Assembly (NCBI GenBank): GCA_018894105.1
Contig: CM032123.1
Location: forward strand, 22,483,744 to 22,547,743
Source: Jacaranda mimosifolia
Taxonomy: Eukaryota; Streptophyta; Magnoliopsida; Lamiales; Bignoniaceae
Length of the DNA: 64,000 nucleotides
Reading direction: 5' to 3'
Part shown: in pieces, positions 33,903 through 45,239 of the stretch
Layout: the number at the start of each line of letters is the position of its first letter
Position numbering within the stretch: position 1 is the stretch's first letter
Position numbers and translations under genes: made by a program
The notes under the pieces: model-generated
The model's database searches: none
What the model saw: only the letters and a program-made list of their open reading frames with translations
What the model was told of the DNA's origin: nothing

Positions 33903-36595
33903 TATATAATCTCTTACTATTTCATCTATAGGATCAATTTAGCATGTGCTTTGTAACATGTAGTATTTTGAAAAAAATAAAATATTTCTTAATACCTTAT
34001 ATAACTCTCATAAGCTAAATTTATTTATTTTTGTTTATGTAATTATTTTATAAGTTTCAAATATGTAATCATAAACAATCAATAAATCTCAATATTCAAC
34101 TCAATGTATAAGAATGTATTTAAGCATAAAATGTAAAAATAATTTAATGTGATATTTAGTTTCAAGTAGACTTTTTTAATCTAACACTATTATATCTAAA
34201 TATTAGTATTTGACAATAAAAATAAACTTCTTATTAAGCAAAAATGTGTAAATAAATACATAATGTAAAAGTTAAAATTTAAAAGTAAATATACTCAAAA
34301 AATGTAAAAGCTCATGTCATTAGTTGTTTCAATGGTTATTCGTCAAGTTTTTGAAAATTTTAAACTACACCAACCACATATTTATATCCCTTATAAAAGA
34401 ATTTATTTATTATAATTAAAAATAAGTTGTCCATTATTGTATTATTGAAAAATTAAAATCATATTAGTTAAAAGTTTTGATAATACAAAAATAAAATTAA
34501 GAGTTTGTAGATGTTTCTGGGTTGTAAGTTTTTATATTTAACACAAACTTTAAATTCAAAGTAACTATTATTTATATTCTATATATATGTGATTCTTTTG
34601 AAGTTATTTTGTATATCTAAAAGAGATTACCTTAAAAATAAATAAATTTTAAAAACTTTTGACATGTTTAGGACTAACATATCAACTAATATAAAACTAA
34701 TCATTTCTTAAATTTTAAATTCTTTTGCTGGAAAATAATTTGATATTCCATAAAAATGGGTGCATTGTCCTTCTTATAAGAAATGAATAAATTACAAAAA
34801 AAATTAGGCAAAATAGTGTTTCAAAGATAATTATAGTTTTTATGTAAATAATTTAAAAAATTATATATATTCTTGATATGATTAATTACAACAGTAAAAA
34901 AAGGTAGAAAGGACTAAAAATGCCCAATGGATCAAAGAGACTAATTAAATAAAAAGGTTGGAGAGCCTAAATTGATTAAGTACATAAAAAAGTGAATCAA
35001 AACCCTAATTGGTCCAAGCCCATTAATAAATAAATTATAAATACTAGGCTCCAAAGAGAATGTAGGGATGAAAAATTATTCGCAAAGAATCATAAAAATT
35101 CGAGAATATTTAATAACTGAGAAATTTCTACACTGCATTCCAAAGGAAAAAACCTGAAATTTTGTCAACTATAGAAATGACCTAGCTCCATTTCCATGCA
35201 TCATTTTCTTAGCTCTATCCGAGGAAACTCTAAATGATGAAGAAAGATTTGATTGGAGAGTGAATCCAAAAATAAAAAATTGATTGAATCATAAATTGAA
35301 AGTAGCTTTAGATACTTATTTCTAATTAACCGTTAATATAAATTCACATATAACAAATAATTATTATGTAAAAAAAAAATTAAGAAATGTGAATATATAT
35401 GTCTACTTATGTATTTAATAATTTTTTTCATTATGTTTTAACCATATAATGATATAAATGCATATTACTTAGTCCTTTGACAAATTGTTCGTCTCAATTT
35501 TTACCTATTGCTTTTCGATTGATTTTCCTTAGAATTCGATTTGGTTTTTTACTTCAAAAACCACTCGTTTTTCTTTGCACAACCCTAAAAAATTCAAATT
35601 CATAAGGTGGATCGCATTCACATTGCATTTATTTTTATCTTAAAAATTGTATCGTTAATTAGACGGAGAGAACAAAGGTAGTAATTTGTTGCACTTTTAG
35701 TCAATCATTTAGAGAAGCTTAGATTTACCAATAATTGATTTATAAAATTTTGTTTTTATTACTATTATATATGCACATCAAGGACGATTGAATAAAATTG
35801 GAGGCCTAAGGCGAAATATGAAAAATGAGAACTTCAACACATTTAATAAAAAATAAGTGCTACAAGAAAATTAAATTTCTAGTATACATATTTTTCTCTT
35901 AAATATTTTGTATTTTATAAAAAAAAATTACCAAATAAATATTACTGTCTAAATTTTACTTTGCTGGCTTTTTGAGATGCAAAAGTACTTGTTAATTATA
36001 TTTTTATAATCAATTTCTCCTAACAGTTTTTTGAAAATTGATAGTATAGTTAACCTATTCAATTTTTCTTGAGACATTGTTGACCTTCGATAAGATTTTA
36101 TTAATTTCAATTTTAAAAGTTTTATTTTACCAAAGCAAAAGGAAAAAAAAAATAAAACCTTAATTTTAAATGAAGGAGAATTGAAGTTAATGTCATTTAG
36201 TGATTAATATTGAAATTATTTTATGATTAGGATAAAAAAATTTATTTAGTGATTATTATTACAAAAGCAGGTAGTCAAGGTTTTGGCAAGGAAAACAAAA
36301 GGAATTTAAAAAGACAGTAGACAATTAGGAGAATTAAAAGTAATAAAATTTTATTTTATTTTGTTCAATTAATTATAATCAATAAATTAATTATTTCAAC
36401 TTTAATAATAAGGCCTTCAAATTAAAGGTTTTGTTTTTCTTAGGCCTCAAATTAAGAAAGAAAAACATATGCATGAGGCTTCTAAAGTAAAGGTTTTATA
36501 TTTTTTAAGCCTAAATGTTAAAAAAAAAAAAAAAAAAAGACTAGCATTATATTTTTCTTTTTGAGGTCTAAAATGTAAAAAAGAATATATATATG
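33903..36595. other. AT-rich intergenic DNA
   Basis: No coding region, terminal repeat pair or RNA gene was recognised. At about 35025-35050 there is a TATA-like motif (AAATTATAAATACTAGGC) in a slightly GC-richer block (34905-35230) that could be a decayed LTR promoter, but no partner was found. A run of about 19 A residues lies at 36520-36538. Confidence 0.45.
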
Positions 36596-36893
36596 TATAT
36601 ACTATTAATAAAGTATTTACCCCCTTTTTGGTGTGTTTTTTAGTACTTTATCTAATATGTCCTCATTTTTATATCTTTATCCCCACAATTATAGAGAATA
36701 ACTACCATATCATTCCTACCCGCTACAACCACTTAATTCCAAAATAATTGATGAATGTTATACATATTTTTATTTCTCTGAAAAATTTTGTCTTTCCAGA
36801 TTTTTTTGCAATTATGTTCTCTCTCATTTATATTATTTTATTATTTTTATCTATTATTAGTTGCACAAATATCGTATGTGCATCAGTCACTAG
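36596..36893 (+). mobile_element. Short Helitron-like element
   Basis: The left end TATATACTATTAATAAAG resembles the usual plant Helitron start TCTATACTATT with the TC altered. The right end has an inverted repeat GCACA...TGTGC (36863-36881), an 8-base spacer and CTAG at 36890-36893 followed by T. Total length is about 300 bases and no protein is encoded; the 61-codon frame starting at 36748 runs past the end. The altered 5' dinucleotide and the 9-base loop make this less certain than element D. Confidence 0.5.
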
Positions 36894-37630
36894 TATATAT
36901 ATAAAGCCTCAAGAATTCAACGGCCTAAGGTGATCGTCTTTCTTAACTAAAGATAGAGCACTTTTGATGCACACTCACATATACTGACACGTCTCAAACA
37001 TTCACCACCTATTTAATTTACAATTTTAACGCAATCCAAAGGCATTTGGTTACCCCCACATTCGTATTTGCATTAGTGTCCTTATTGTTGTCCATTTCCG
37101 TACGTGGACCTAACAAATTTGAGTTTTCCACGCGGGATAAACTACTCTCAATTCTTTATGTTGGAATAAGTCTTTGTTTCTTATTGATTTGTTTTGTGGA
37201 CTTTAATGCAATCGAGTTAATCAATAGCCAATGATTTTATTTAGAACTCAATATTCCATTGTTGACTTATGCATGAATATTTATATATTTTAATAATAAA
37301 TAATTAATTTATGGATTGATATTATTATAAGTGGTTGAAGGTTGATAGAGAATTATCAATTAATTTTTGATAATTGATATTCCTAATAAAAATATAATCT
37401 ATATAACATATTCTCTGTATACAAAAATAACCATGCAACAATTTTTTGTTTCTAGTCATTCTTAGTCTCTCTCGTGTTATTGACGACAAAGACATAGGCT
37501 TGGCTTGCCCAGTCAACAAGTTTAGTCCTCCAAATAAGCACCTCACTCTATATCTCAGGAAAATGACCAAATTGCTCTCCCTCAGTATACTATGGTTTAC
37601 CTTATTAGTTTCTAATGAAATAATATTGGT
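36894..37630. other. Intergenic DNA with short open frames
   Basis: Open frames of 62-102 codons occur on both strands (37046-37234, 37325-37633, 37446-37676), but none resembles a known domain. Part of the text at about 37480-37545 (AAAGACATAGG, GTCAACAAGTT) recurs, diverged, at 39316-39356, which suggests an unclassified repeat. Confidence 0.35.
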
Positions 37631-38349
37631 CAATGTTTTGATAATCGGATCGGTGACCGGAGCTCATCCGGTTTGATTGGAACTTAAAAATTGGTGGCCT
37701 TCTGAATCGGTCAAACCAGTGGTGGTTCGACCGGTTGACCATTGATTCACTTATTTTTTCATTTTTCTAAATTTAAAAATTGCTTTTTAAAAAAAAAAAA
37801 ATAATGTAAAAAAAGAAAAAAAAAGAGTTACGAGTTGAAGATGATGACTTAAGATTTTGGACATGTAGTTTTTTAAACATGAATTTATTTTCTTGAAATT
37901 TAATGAAGTAGTAGTTATATGTGGATGCTTATGTTTATTTTGTTGTTTTATTTTGTTTAATCTCTCAAGTTGTGTTGAATATTTAGTGTATAAAAATTTA
38001 TTTTTACTTGATTTTTAAATTATGAAACGAACGATTACTTAAATTAATGTTAAATATTATTTTTTTATCTATTTATAGTTGACCAATTGCGAAGTAGTAT
38101 TTTTTTTTAAAGAACGTATTTAAAAATGAATAAGAATTGAAATTTTTTCAAATAATATTTTTTCTATATTAGTGGAAGTTTTATTTTTTATTAATATTAA
38201 AATATTAAATATATTTATAAAATTAAATATAATTATTATGTTATTATGATGTCATATTGATTGAACTACTGGTCGAACCAGTCGAATTGGTAAAACTAGT
38301 AACCAGTTATGTTGCCGGTTCTTTGTCCTATCCGATTATGAAAACATTG
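37631..38349. mobile_element. Non-autonomous hAT-type element
   Basis: The terminal inverted repeats begin CAATGTTTTGATAATCGGAT on the left and CAATGTTTTCATAATCGGAT on the reverse complement of the right end. The sub-terminal regions are rich in CCGG/GGTTCGACC words in opposing orientation. Near-identical 8-bp direct repeats flank it: ATATTGGT (37623-37630) and ATATTAGT (38350-38357). TIRs beginning CA plus an 8-bp duplication fit the hAT superfamily. No transposase is present. Confidence 0.75.
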
Positions 38350-38760
38350 ATATTAGTAATAGGCTCATTTGGGCTTCTAGGCTGATCCGCAGTTGGTGTA
38401 ACTCAGAGGCTGCAGAAACGTTGGCGTCCAAATTAGCTTGCGAGATGAATGTTTCCAACTCATGGTCGAATATTGTTATAGAAAGGCAATGTTTGTCTGT
38501 GATCCTTGGCCTTCGAGACTCTTCTACGAATTTGTCAGTGATTGGACCTATTATTTTAGATGCCCAAACAAGCCTCCAAAATTTGAGCAATATATTACTC
38601 TATTAATCATGTTAGGCGCAGTGCAAATCAATGTGCTCACTGTTTAGTCAAGTTGGCACTTCCTTTGCATCAATCTTAGATTGCTACTTCTGATGCAATC
38701 TCCCAAGCATTGACTTGTGATTCAAATTAATGAAATGTTTCTGTTTTCTCTCAAAAATAA
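38350..38760 (+). pseudogene. RNase H-like (RVT_3) remnant, LINE-type
   Basis: From about 38397 the plus strand reads CNSEAAETLASKLACEMN, then ERQCLSVILGLRDSSTNLSV and IGPIILDAQTSLQNLSN. After a frameshift near 38600 it continues HVRRSANQCAHCLVKLALPL and a stop. This is the C-terminal RNase H-like domain (RVT_3) found at the end of plant LINE retrotransposons and in related host proteins. The usual catalytic aspartate (ESDCL) is lost (ERQCL). The 3' side runs into an AAAAATAAAAAAATG tail near 38755, consistent with a 5'-truncated LINE. The reverse transcriptase part is absent. Confidence 0.75.
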
Positions 38761-40914
38761 AAAAATGAGTGTCTCATGCTTTATCTCCCCATAATTCATT
38801 AACAGGTAACAAAAGCTACAGATACAAGAACAACATATCTGGTTGACTCTGGTTCGATTAGTTATTAATCAATTTATTTCCATAAATATAGCGTAACAAT
38901 TAATATTAAGGACTGAGCCTACTAATATAAAAAGATGTATACAGAAAAATATTTCTAATGACGCTCCAAGCATACTTTTACAATACAAAAATTTAAATAT
39001 ATTTTAATCCCTCTGTCTCAAGATAATTGTTTTTATATTTACCCTTTTCCTAAAGTATGGAGTCATTTACCATATTAACTTTTTAATTATTTTGATTATT
39101 TTGATATCACTAAACTTTCAAATATCGATGATTATTATAGTATTTAATAATAATATTCTTTAAAAAGATAGATAAATTATTTATAATAAATAATAATCAA
39201 ATTAATCAATCCATTATACAAAAGTTGGAGAATGAAATTCTCTCATCAGGAAAGCTTGCTTCATTTTTTGGGAAAAAATAAATAATGAGATGGAAGACGT
39301 GATTGAGGAAAAAGACATAGATCTGTGTTGCCTCGTCAACAAGTTGGGCCCTCAGAGCATAAATAAATAAATAAATAATTCTCCATTAAATCGAGGAATA
39401 TTCACGCCTAAATTAAGACATTGTTGTTTGTAAAATTTTAGGGTTTCAATTTTATTTTATTTTTTAGTTATATGTATGTACATTAACAATTTGTTCGATT
39501 TAAGTCATCAACCTCACACTTGATGTATGAGAGTACTTATGCCATTTGATTAATCATTTAAATAACAGTTTGTTAGCAAATAATCACATTCTTAAATAAG
39601 GTACTTTATACTGTGACTGTGCAAAGATAGTAAAATGAGTGCCAATTAAAGAATTCTATGTTAAGTGGATATGTTTCCCAATGAGATGTGATTCATGTTT
39701 CACAATAAAGAATATTTTTGTCTTTAGAATAAATAATATAATAATTCATCATAGTACACGTGTAATAATTATTATTAACTAATTAATCCTTTAAATAATC
39801 TTATAAAGAACATATGATATTTAATTAATTAATTAATCTCATTACTCATTTCATTCTATATCTTATCAATTATTTTCCATTCAATCCCATGGAGAGCTGG
39901 CCCATGACCGTTAAGGGTTAATTAAGGCAATGACTCATATCATAGTAATGGAACAACCCATAAATTGCTGTCACTGACCGAGCTTAAACCTATGCTGTGC
40001 ACAAATTAAAATATGTATATACATATTTAAATATGTTCATTCATCTCGTTAAGAAACCCGAAATTGCCAACACCTGCTTACCATGATCATTCGAAGATGA
40101 TGTCATATTAAAACAAATACAAAGGGGTTATAGTGAAAATTATAAATAAAAAATAAAATTATCAGCTAATATTGAAGAAATAAGTAAATTATCAATTAAT
40201 CTCTTTTTAAAACAGCATCTCAACAAACACCCTCTTAGTTTGAAATATAATTAATCATCCAAACTCATGAGATACTACTCTTAATGTTTGACAAATCACG
40301 GTAGCTGATGAATCGTACTGGCTCACATTTATGCTACAAATCACAATTGATACCATCTTCACATTTTATTTATATATATTTTTTACAATTATAAAAAAAA
40401 CACGTATATTAAAAATTATTTATTAAAATATAAATTTTAAAATTCGCACATACATGTACACCGTTAAACCGAACCACTCGGCAAATTGAATATTTTTTTA
40501 TGTTAGCTTTACATCTTTTTTTTACTCTTGTACTACTAACAATTTTACGTGGTATATTTTTTATTGCATGTTAATGATTTATTGTACTAAAAAAGTGACG
40601 ATAAATAATAAAACTATATTATTAAAAAACTTATTTAATTAAACAAAATGGGAAAATTACCTTTGGTCCCACAATTTACCTGTGCGTGCACTGTTAGTCC
40701 AAAATTTATGGTATTGAATATTTTTAAACCAAATTTTATAACTTTTTAAACACTTCTGGTCATCCGTCAAATTTTTCGTTAAAATCTTGACAGAAATTAT
40801 TATCTATTTATGAAAAAAAATTAAAAGTTTGATCTATTTATGAAATACCCACAGAATATGAAGTATCCATTTAACCTTTATTAATAAATAAATAAATAAA
40901 TAAAAATCTAAAAA
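38761..40914. other. AT-rich intergenic DNA
   Basis: No convincing gene was seen. At 40647-40800 the text GGGAAAATTACCTTTGGTCC and following resembles the end of a TIR element or LTR, but no inverted partner was found nearby. A (TAAA)n microsatellite lies at about 40882-40905, directly against the LRR fragment. Confidence 0.45.
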
Positions 40915-41440
40915 TTAAATACCACAAAATCCATTACCAGTTAGATCATTATTTGACAACATGAGAATTATTAGGTTTGACAATGCACCAATGAGAGAAG
41001 GGATGCTTTCATCAAGGATGTTGTAACTCGAGTCTAGAACCATCAAATTCAAAAGATTTCCAATTCTGGGAAAGATAGAGCATAAAATAAGGTTATCAGA
41101 CATGTCGAGGGTCTCAAATTTGGTCAGATTTGCCAATGAAAGAGGGAATCCACCTATTAAAAAGTTGTACGTTAAATTGAGACAAGTAAGTTTTGACAGT
41201 GCACTTATTTGAGTAGGGATTATTCCTCGAAGCAAAAAATGAGATAAAGCAACTTTAACAAGGTGTGGAAATGCGAGTATACCTAATTCCTCCAAGGAAG
41301 TTTCAACATAGTAACCCTTTCTAATTATCCCGACAACATGTCCAGCATCGTTGCAGGTTATGCTAGACCACTTGCAATGATCAGAGGAGATGTTGTGATC
41401 ATAACTATTCCACCAACCACTTCAAATGAGGGCTCTGCTT
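40915..41440 (-). pseudogene. LRR receptor-like kinase N-terminal fragment
   Basis: On the minus strand an open frame runs from about 41421 to 40915 (168 codons). It opens with SGWWNSYDHNISSDHCKW and SSITCNDAGHV, the LRRNT cap typical of the MIK2/MDIS1-interacting receptor kinase group. About four to five plant-type leucine-rich repeats follow (LSKLTCLNLTYN, LTKFETLDMSDN, LLNLMVLDSSYN, LSNLIILMLSNN). An in-frame stop precedes the GWW block (41422-41424), so there is no signal peptide or start codon. After NNDLTG the homology ends in a short tail and a stop beside a (TAAA)n run. The remaining LRRs, membrane segment and kinase are missing. Such receptors sense extracellular signals at the plasma membrane; this copy is a non-functional fragment. 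Confidence 0.85.
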
Positions 41441-41558
41441 CTAAATCAAATGAAGACGACGATGAGGAACCGATTACAAGTACAGTGCTTCTGACCAGAA
41501 AGGACAAATCCTAGAAGGAATCCATTATCAAATATGACTACAATAAAATTGCCAATTT

Positions 41559-41725
41559 AAATCCTCTATTCCAATTTATATTCAATCTCTTATTCCATTT
41601 CAATGGATATATGACACGTGTATTAAATATTTTCTTATAAAATAATTGATTGAAAATTAGATACATTTAACATATATACATCAAGTTGAAATAGGAGATG
41701 AAACACGGCGTGGAATAGAGGATCC
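41559..41725. repeat. Small fold-back (MITE-like) element
   Basis: The left end AATCCTCTATTCC and the reverse complement of the right end GGATCCTCTATTCC are inverted copies. Weaker symmetry continues inward (TATTCCATTTCAATGGATATATG against CTATTTCAACTTGATG). The length is about 165 bases. I could not settle the target duplication or superfamily. Confidence 0.5.
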
Positions 41726-41796
41726 AAAGTATAAAACTGCATATTATCATTTGATTCTTCCATTCTTATTTATATTGCACCACATTATAGCATTTA

Positions 41797-42540
41797 GAGG
41801 CTTCTCAAAACATCTTATAAGATGTTTGAGAGCTTATAAGATGTCAAAAAATGTTTGGCAATTTTTTTATACTAGATCTTATAAGGTCCTAAAATAAAAT
41901 GTTAGGAGTTTATAAGCTCTTTTTGAAAAAGTAAGAGGGTGTTTGGGTGGGCTTATAAGCTCCTCAAAACATCTTATAAGATGTTTAAGAGCTTATAAGT
42001 TGATAAAAAGTGTTTGATAAATTTTTTTTAAAAAAGAGCTTATAAGATCTTAAAATAAGATGTTAGGAGCTTATAAGCTCTTTTAAAAAAAGTAAGGAGA
42101 CCCTAACTTATTTTTAAGATTTTAACAAGCTCCTTCATTTTTAACTATTTTAATTACAAAATTGTCATTATTAACATCTTATAAGCTCCAACATCTTATT
42201 TTATCCAAACACTTCAACAACTTATTTCAAAAATAAGATCTAACATCTTATAAGCTCCAAAAACATCTTATAAGATGTAGGAGCTTATAAAAAATTTAAA
42301 ATAAGCTTAGCCAAACACCCTCTAAGTAGTTCCTAACTTATTTTAAGATTTTAACAAACTTCCTTAATTTTAATTGTATTAATTATAAATTTGTCATTAC
42401 TAACATCTTTAAACTCCAAGATCTTATTTTATTCAAATATTTTAAGAACTTATTTTTTCAAAAAAAGACATACTTCTTAAATATCTTATAAAATGTAGGA
42501 GATTACAAAACTTTTTAAATAAGTTTAGTCAAGCACCCTC
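41797..42540. mobile_element. Older Tourist-like (PIF/Harbinger) MITE, interrupted
   Basis: The outer copy is flanked by TTA at 41794-41796 and 42541-42543 and ends GTCAAGCACCCTC, matching the inner element's right end. Its left half (41797-41934) repeats the inner element's left half (CTCAAAACATCTTATAAGATG and following), and its right half (42326-42540) repeats the inner right half. About 20 bases of its left TIR are deleted (GAGG then CTTCTC). The 3-bp TTA/TAA duplication and GAGGGTGTTTGG-type TIR fit the Tourist group. Confidence 0.75.
41935..42322. mobile_element. Younger Tourist-like MITE nested in the older copy
   Basis: The left TIR is GAGGGTGTTTGGGTGGGCTT and the right end reads, in reverse complement, GAGGGTGTTTGGCTAAGCTT. 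TAA flanks it at 41932-41934 and 42323-42325. The interior is built of palindromic words such as ACATCTTATAAGATGT and GAGCTTATAAGCTC. At 388 bases it has no coding capacity. The insertion lies at a TAA within the older copy (41797-42540), at the place where the inner copy itself reads GTAAGGAGACC. Confidence 0.85.
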
Positions 42541-42543
42541 TTA

Positions 42544-42771
42544 ATTTTGTCAGAGCTGTCCTTTTTCTCATATGGACTTTGAAATTTTTGAGTCTATTGG
42601 GACCTACACCGAATAGACTCTTTTTGGTGATTGAAATAAGTCTTTCTTTCTTATTAATAGTTTGTTTCTGAGGACCTTGATATTGCGCCCAAGTTGACAA
42701 CCAAAATTTTATTTATCAGAGCTTGATAGAATTCGAGTTCTATGTTTATGTATGGATATTTGTCTATGTTA
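42544..42771. other. Spacer left of copia element L
   Basis: No gene was recognised. The minus-strand frame at 42515-42700 has no known domain. A few words (AATAAGTCTTTCTTTCTTATT) resemble 37160-37190, so an unclassified repeat may be present. Confidence 0.3.
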
Positions 42772-43221
42772 TGTTGGAATTTTATTTTAATATGTGGACC
42801 TTTATTAATTGAATTTATTTTTTAATAAAATAAAAACGGGCAAAATTAATATGGTTAATGAGACATGATTCATATGGTCTATTATTTTGACCCAATATTG
42901 TTAAGATTTTTTTTTAAACAGACTTGGTATGACAGTTGGTGCAGGTTCAATCTTAGAAGCCCCTGATGGGAGGGCTTTCTATGGTTTTATCTTATATATA
43001 TATGGCTAGATCCCATCTCCACTTCATGTTTTGATATTGCTATCACATTAAAGCTGTCAATTGTTTTGTGCAGGAATGAGAGGAAGACTTAGCAATTAAT
43101 TGTGAAATTGTAGGAATTATTGATTATTAATCTTATGGCTCAAGCAGCTATCCCGACTAAATTAATCTAACGGTGTTTTAATTTCATGTGTATGTTTATC
43201 TTGGGTAAATTTTATCTTACA
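42772..43221 (+). mobile_element. 5' LTR of copia element L
   Basis: This 450-base LTR starts TGTTGGAATTTTATTTTAA and ends TTTTATCTTACA, immediately before the primer site. It matches 48125-48480. A TATA run, TATATATATATG, is at 42993-43004, and the conserved GATGGGAGGGCTTT word lies just upstream. It is much shorter than the F/G LTRs and unrelated to them. Confidence 0.9.
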
Positions 43222-43223
43222 GT

Positions 43224-43235
43224 TGGTATGAGAGC
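43224..43235 (+). other. Primer binding site of element L
   Basis: TGGTATGAGAGC, one base off TGGTATCAGAGC, begins two bases after the LTR end. Confidence 0.85.
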
Positions 43236-44455
43236 TATATATCTATGAATTAAAACCCAATTTTATTGATTGTATTTTTCTAGATATGTTATTCTATTAT
43301 TATGATTATGTATGTGTTGATATTTTTTTATGATTCACATGAATTGAAGAAATTTAAATCGTATGCGCGCATCTATATGATGAATCTGCTAATTTTCTTA
43401 TGCTATGAATTATTAAAGATTCCGATTTCTTTAACTCTTTCCAAGACGATTTTGATGATGAAGACATCGATCAACTGATGCTACTCTGTGTATGTACTTT
43501 CTGAATCCATGTGATTTGATGGCGTCTACTCGAGGAAAAGAGAAAACTGAAAAGTTGTAACAATTACTGGAAAATATGATGTATTGGCGTTGGCGTTGAT
43601 TTTCAATCTATTGTTGCTTTATGGTTAAAAAAATATATATGATAAATTAGGGAACAAATTTGCTTTTGTACAAGAATTAGCATGTTTTACACATATATAT
43701 TAATTAAATCATTAGAAGTGGACCCTAATATTATATATGAATTTGATGGGAAGAAAAGCATGTTAGCTCTGTATATATGTACAATTTTTCTGTGTTTTCT
43801 ACCTATGCTGATACGGCGAGTATTTTGTGAGGTTATATCACTCGGGAAACTATTTCTTTTTATGGTTTTGTAGTTTTCTTGTGGGATATCTTATATTCAT
43901 GCTAATTAAATTCTGAAACAATTTGAATGTTGCAATTTTTTTTTACAACTCCCCAAAGTACATATTATTCTAGTACTTAAATTTATGGGAGTCTTGCATA
44001 CATATTGTACGTGTGTAAGTTGGGCAATTAACTATTGAACTTGGCCATGTACTTATTTTATGGGTTAAAGTGAATAGGTACACCAAAATGTTCTATTTAT
44101 TAAAACTTATAAAATTTGTGGCATGCATATCTCGAGTTAATATTATTATGCATTCTTACCTGCCCAAAGAGGGTTAGATATATGTGATAATTGGTTTTGT
44201 TTGGTGCAAAACATATTGATAGGGATATATTAATCTAGAAGATTTGTTTCCAAAAGTGGGCAACTTTTAAAAATTAGTGTATCTATGTACCGTTCTTGCA
44301 CGAGAGGCATTGTGATTGTGGCATGCTCTGTCCAAAGAGGAGTTTGTCATGACTCATGAAGACTATGAGGAATTAAGCTATATTGTTCTAAGCTTATTCT
44401 TGTTAATTTGCCTATTATAACGCAGTTTATTGCATTCTTATTGTTTTGGACGGTT
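43236..44455 (+). mobile_element. Leader of element L
   Basis: Decayed AT-rich sequence between primer site and the first Gag homology, with no convincing open frame. The frame at 43682-43873 has no known domain. The length is unusual for a short-LTR copia element, so extra DNA may have been inserted here, but no termini are visible. Confidence 0.45.
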
Positions 44456-45060
44456 ACCGTGAATTTAAATAATGAAAGTGCTACTATTGAAGTATTGAAT
44501 GGTGGAAATTATATGAGATTAAAGTGTGAAATTGCGTTTGCCTTAGGATTAGCTTATATTAATATAACTTCCTAGGAGGGTTAATCTCCCCTATGTCTAG
44601 TGGGATGGGTCCAATCGCTTAGGTTTTTTAGCTGTGAAAACTTCAATTCGAGAACATTTGGTTAGTGCACATCCTAAGATTAATTATGCTAGGGAATTTT
44701 TCCATACAGTAGAATAAATGTATCAAGTGTAAGATAAGTTTAAGGTTGGGAATCTAATGAGCGATCTAACATATATGAAATATAATAATTTTGGCGGAGT
44801 TAGGGAGTATATTCTAAAATTTTCATATCTAATCCAAACTTAAAGATTTTGATATTTTCCTTCCTAATAACTATATTGTTCATGCCGCTCTCAATTTCTT
44901 GCATGTGGAATTTAGTCAAATTGGAAATAGCCTACAACACCCAAAATGAGTTATAGAGTACTTTTTACCTTATTTCCAAATGTGTCTCTGAGGAAAAGAA
45001 AATTAAGAGGAAAAGTGGACAAACAGTCTTGCTTGCTTTGGAAAACATTTTCTATGTATC
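44456..45060 (+). pseudogene. Broken gag of element L
   Basis: From about 44470 the plus strand reads ESATIEVLNGGNYMRLKCEI and FALGL, matching the copia Gag opening (LNG.N(F/Y)..W...I.F.LG). A later segment (about 44900-45010) resembles the SYNTQ/ELIS.CV.EE block of copia Gag. There are many stops and frameshifts and no zinc knuckle was found. Confidence 0.65.
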
Positions 45061-45239
45061 GATTTTCACTCAAAACTTAATTTCTATTTTTGTTCCAGAC
45101 AATTTCGGTTGTGATATCTCTTTTGGCAAAAGGAAGATTAATTTGATATTAGACTCTAAAGTTATTGATTGTAGCATTTTGTTTAATGGTTGTATATATT
45201 GACATTGGCTTCCAATAAAATTTATTTTTTGTGCGTAAA

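Noticed and set aside
36480..36540. Poly-A tail of a LINE or processed pseudogene
   Set aside because: A run of about 19 A residues is present, but upstream sequence has no coding similarity and no target duplication was found.
40647..40800. Terminal inverted repeat of a transposon capturing the LRR fragment
   Set aside because: The text GGGAAAATTACCTTTGGTCC looks like a TIR-element end, but I found no inverted partner on the other side of 41440.
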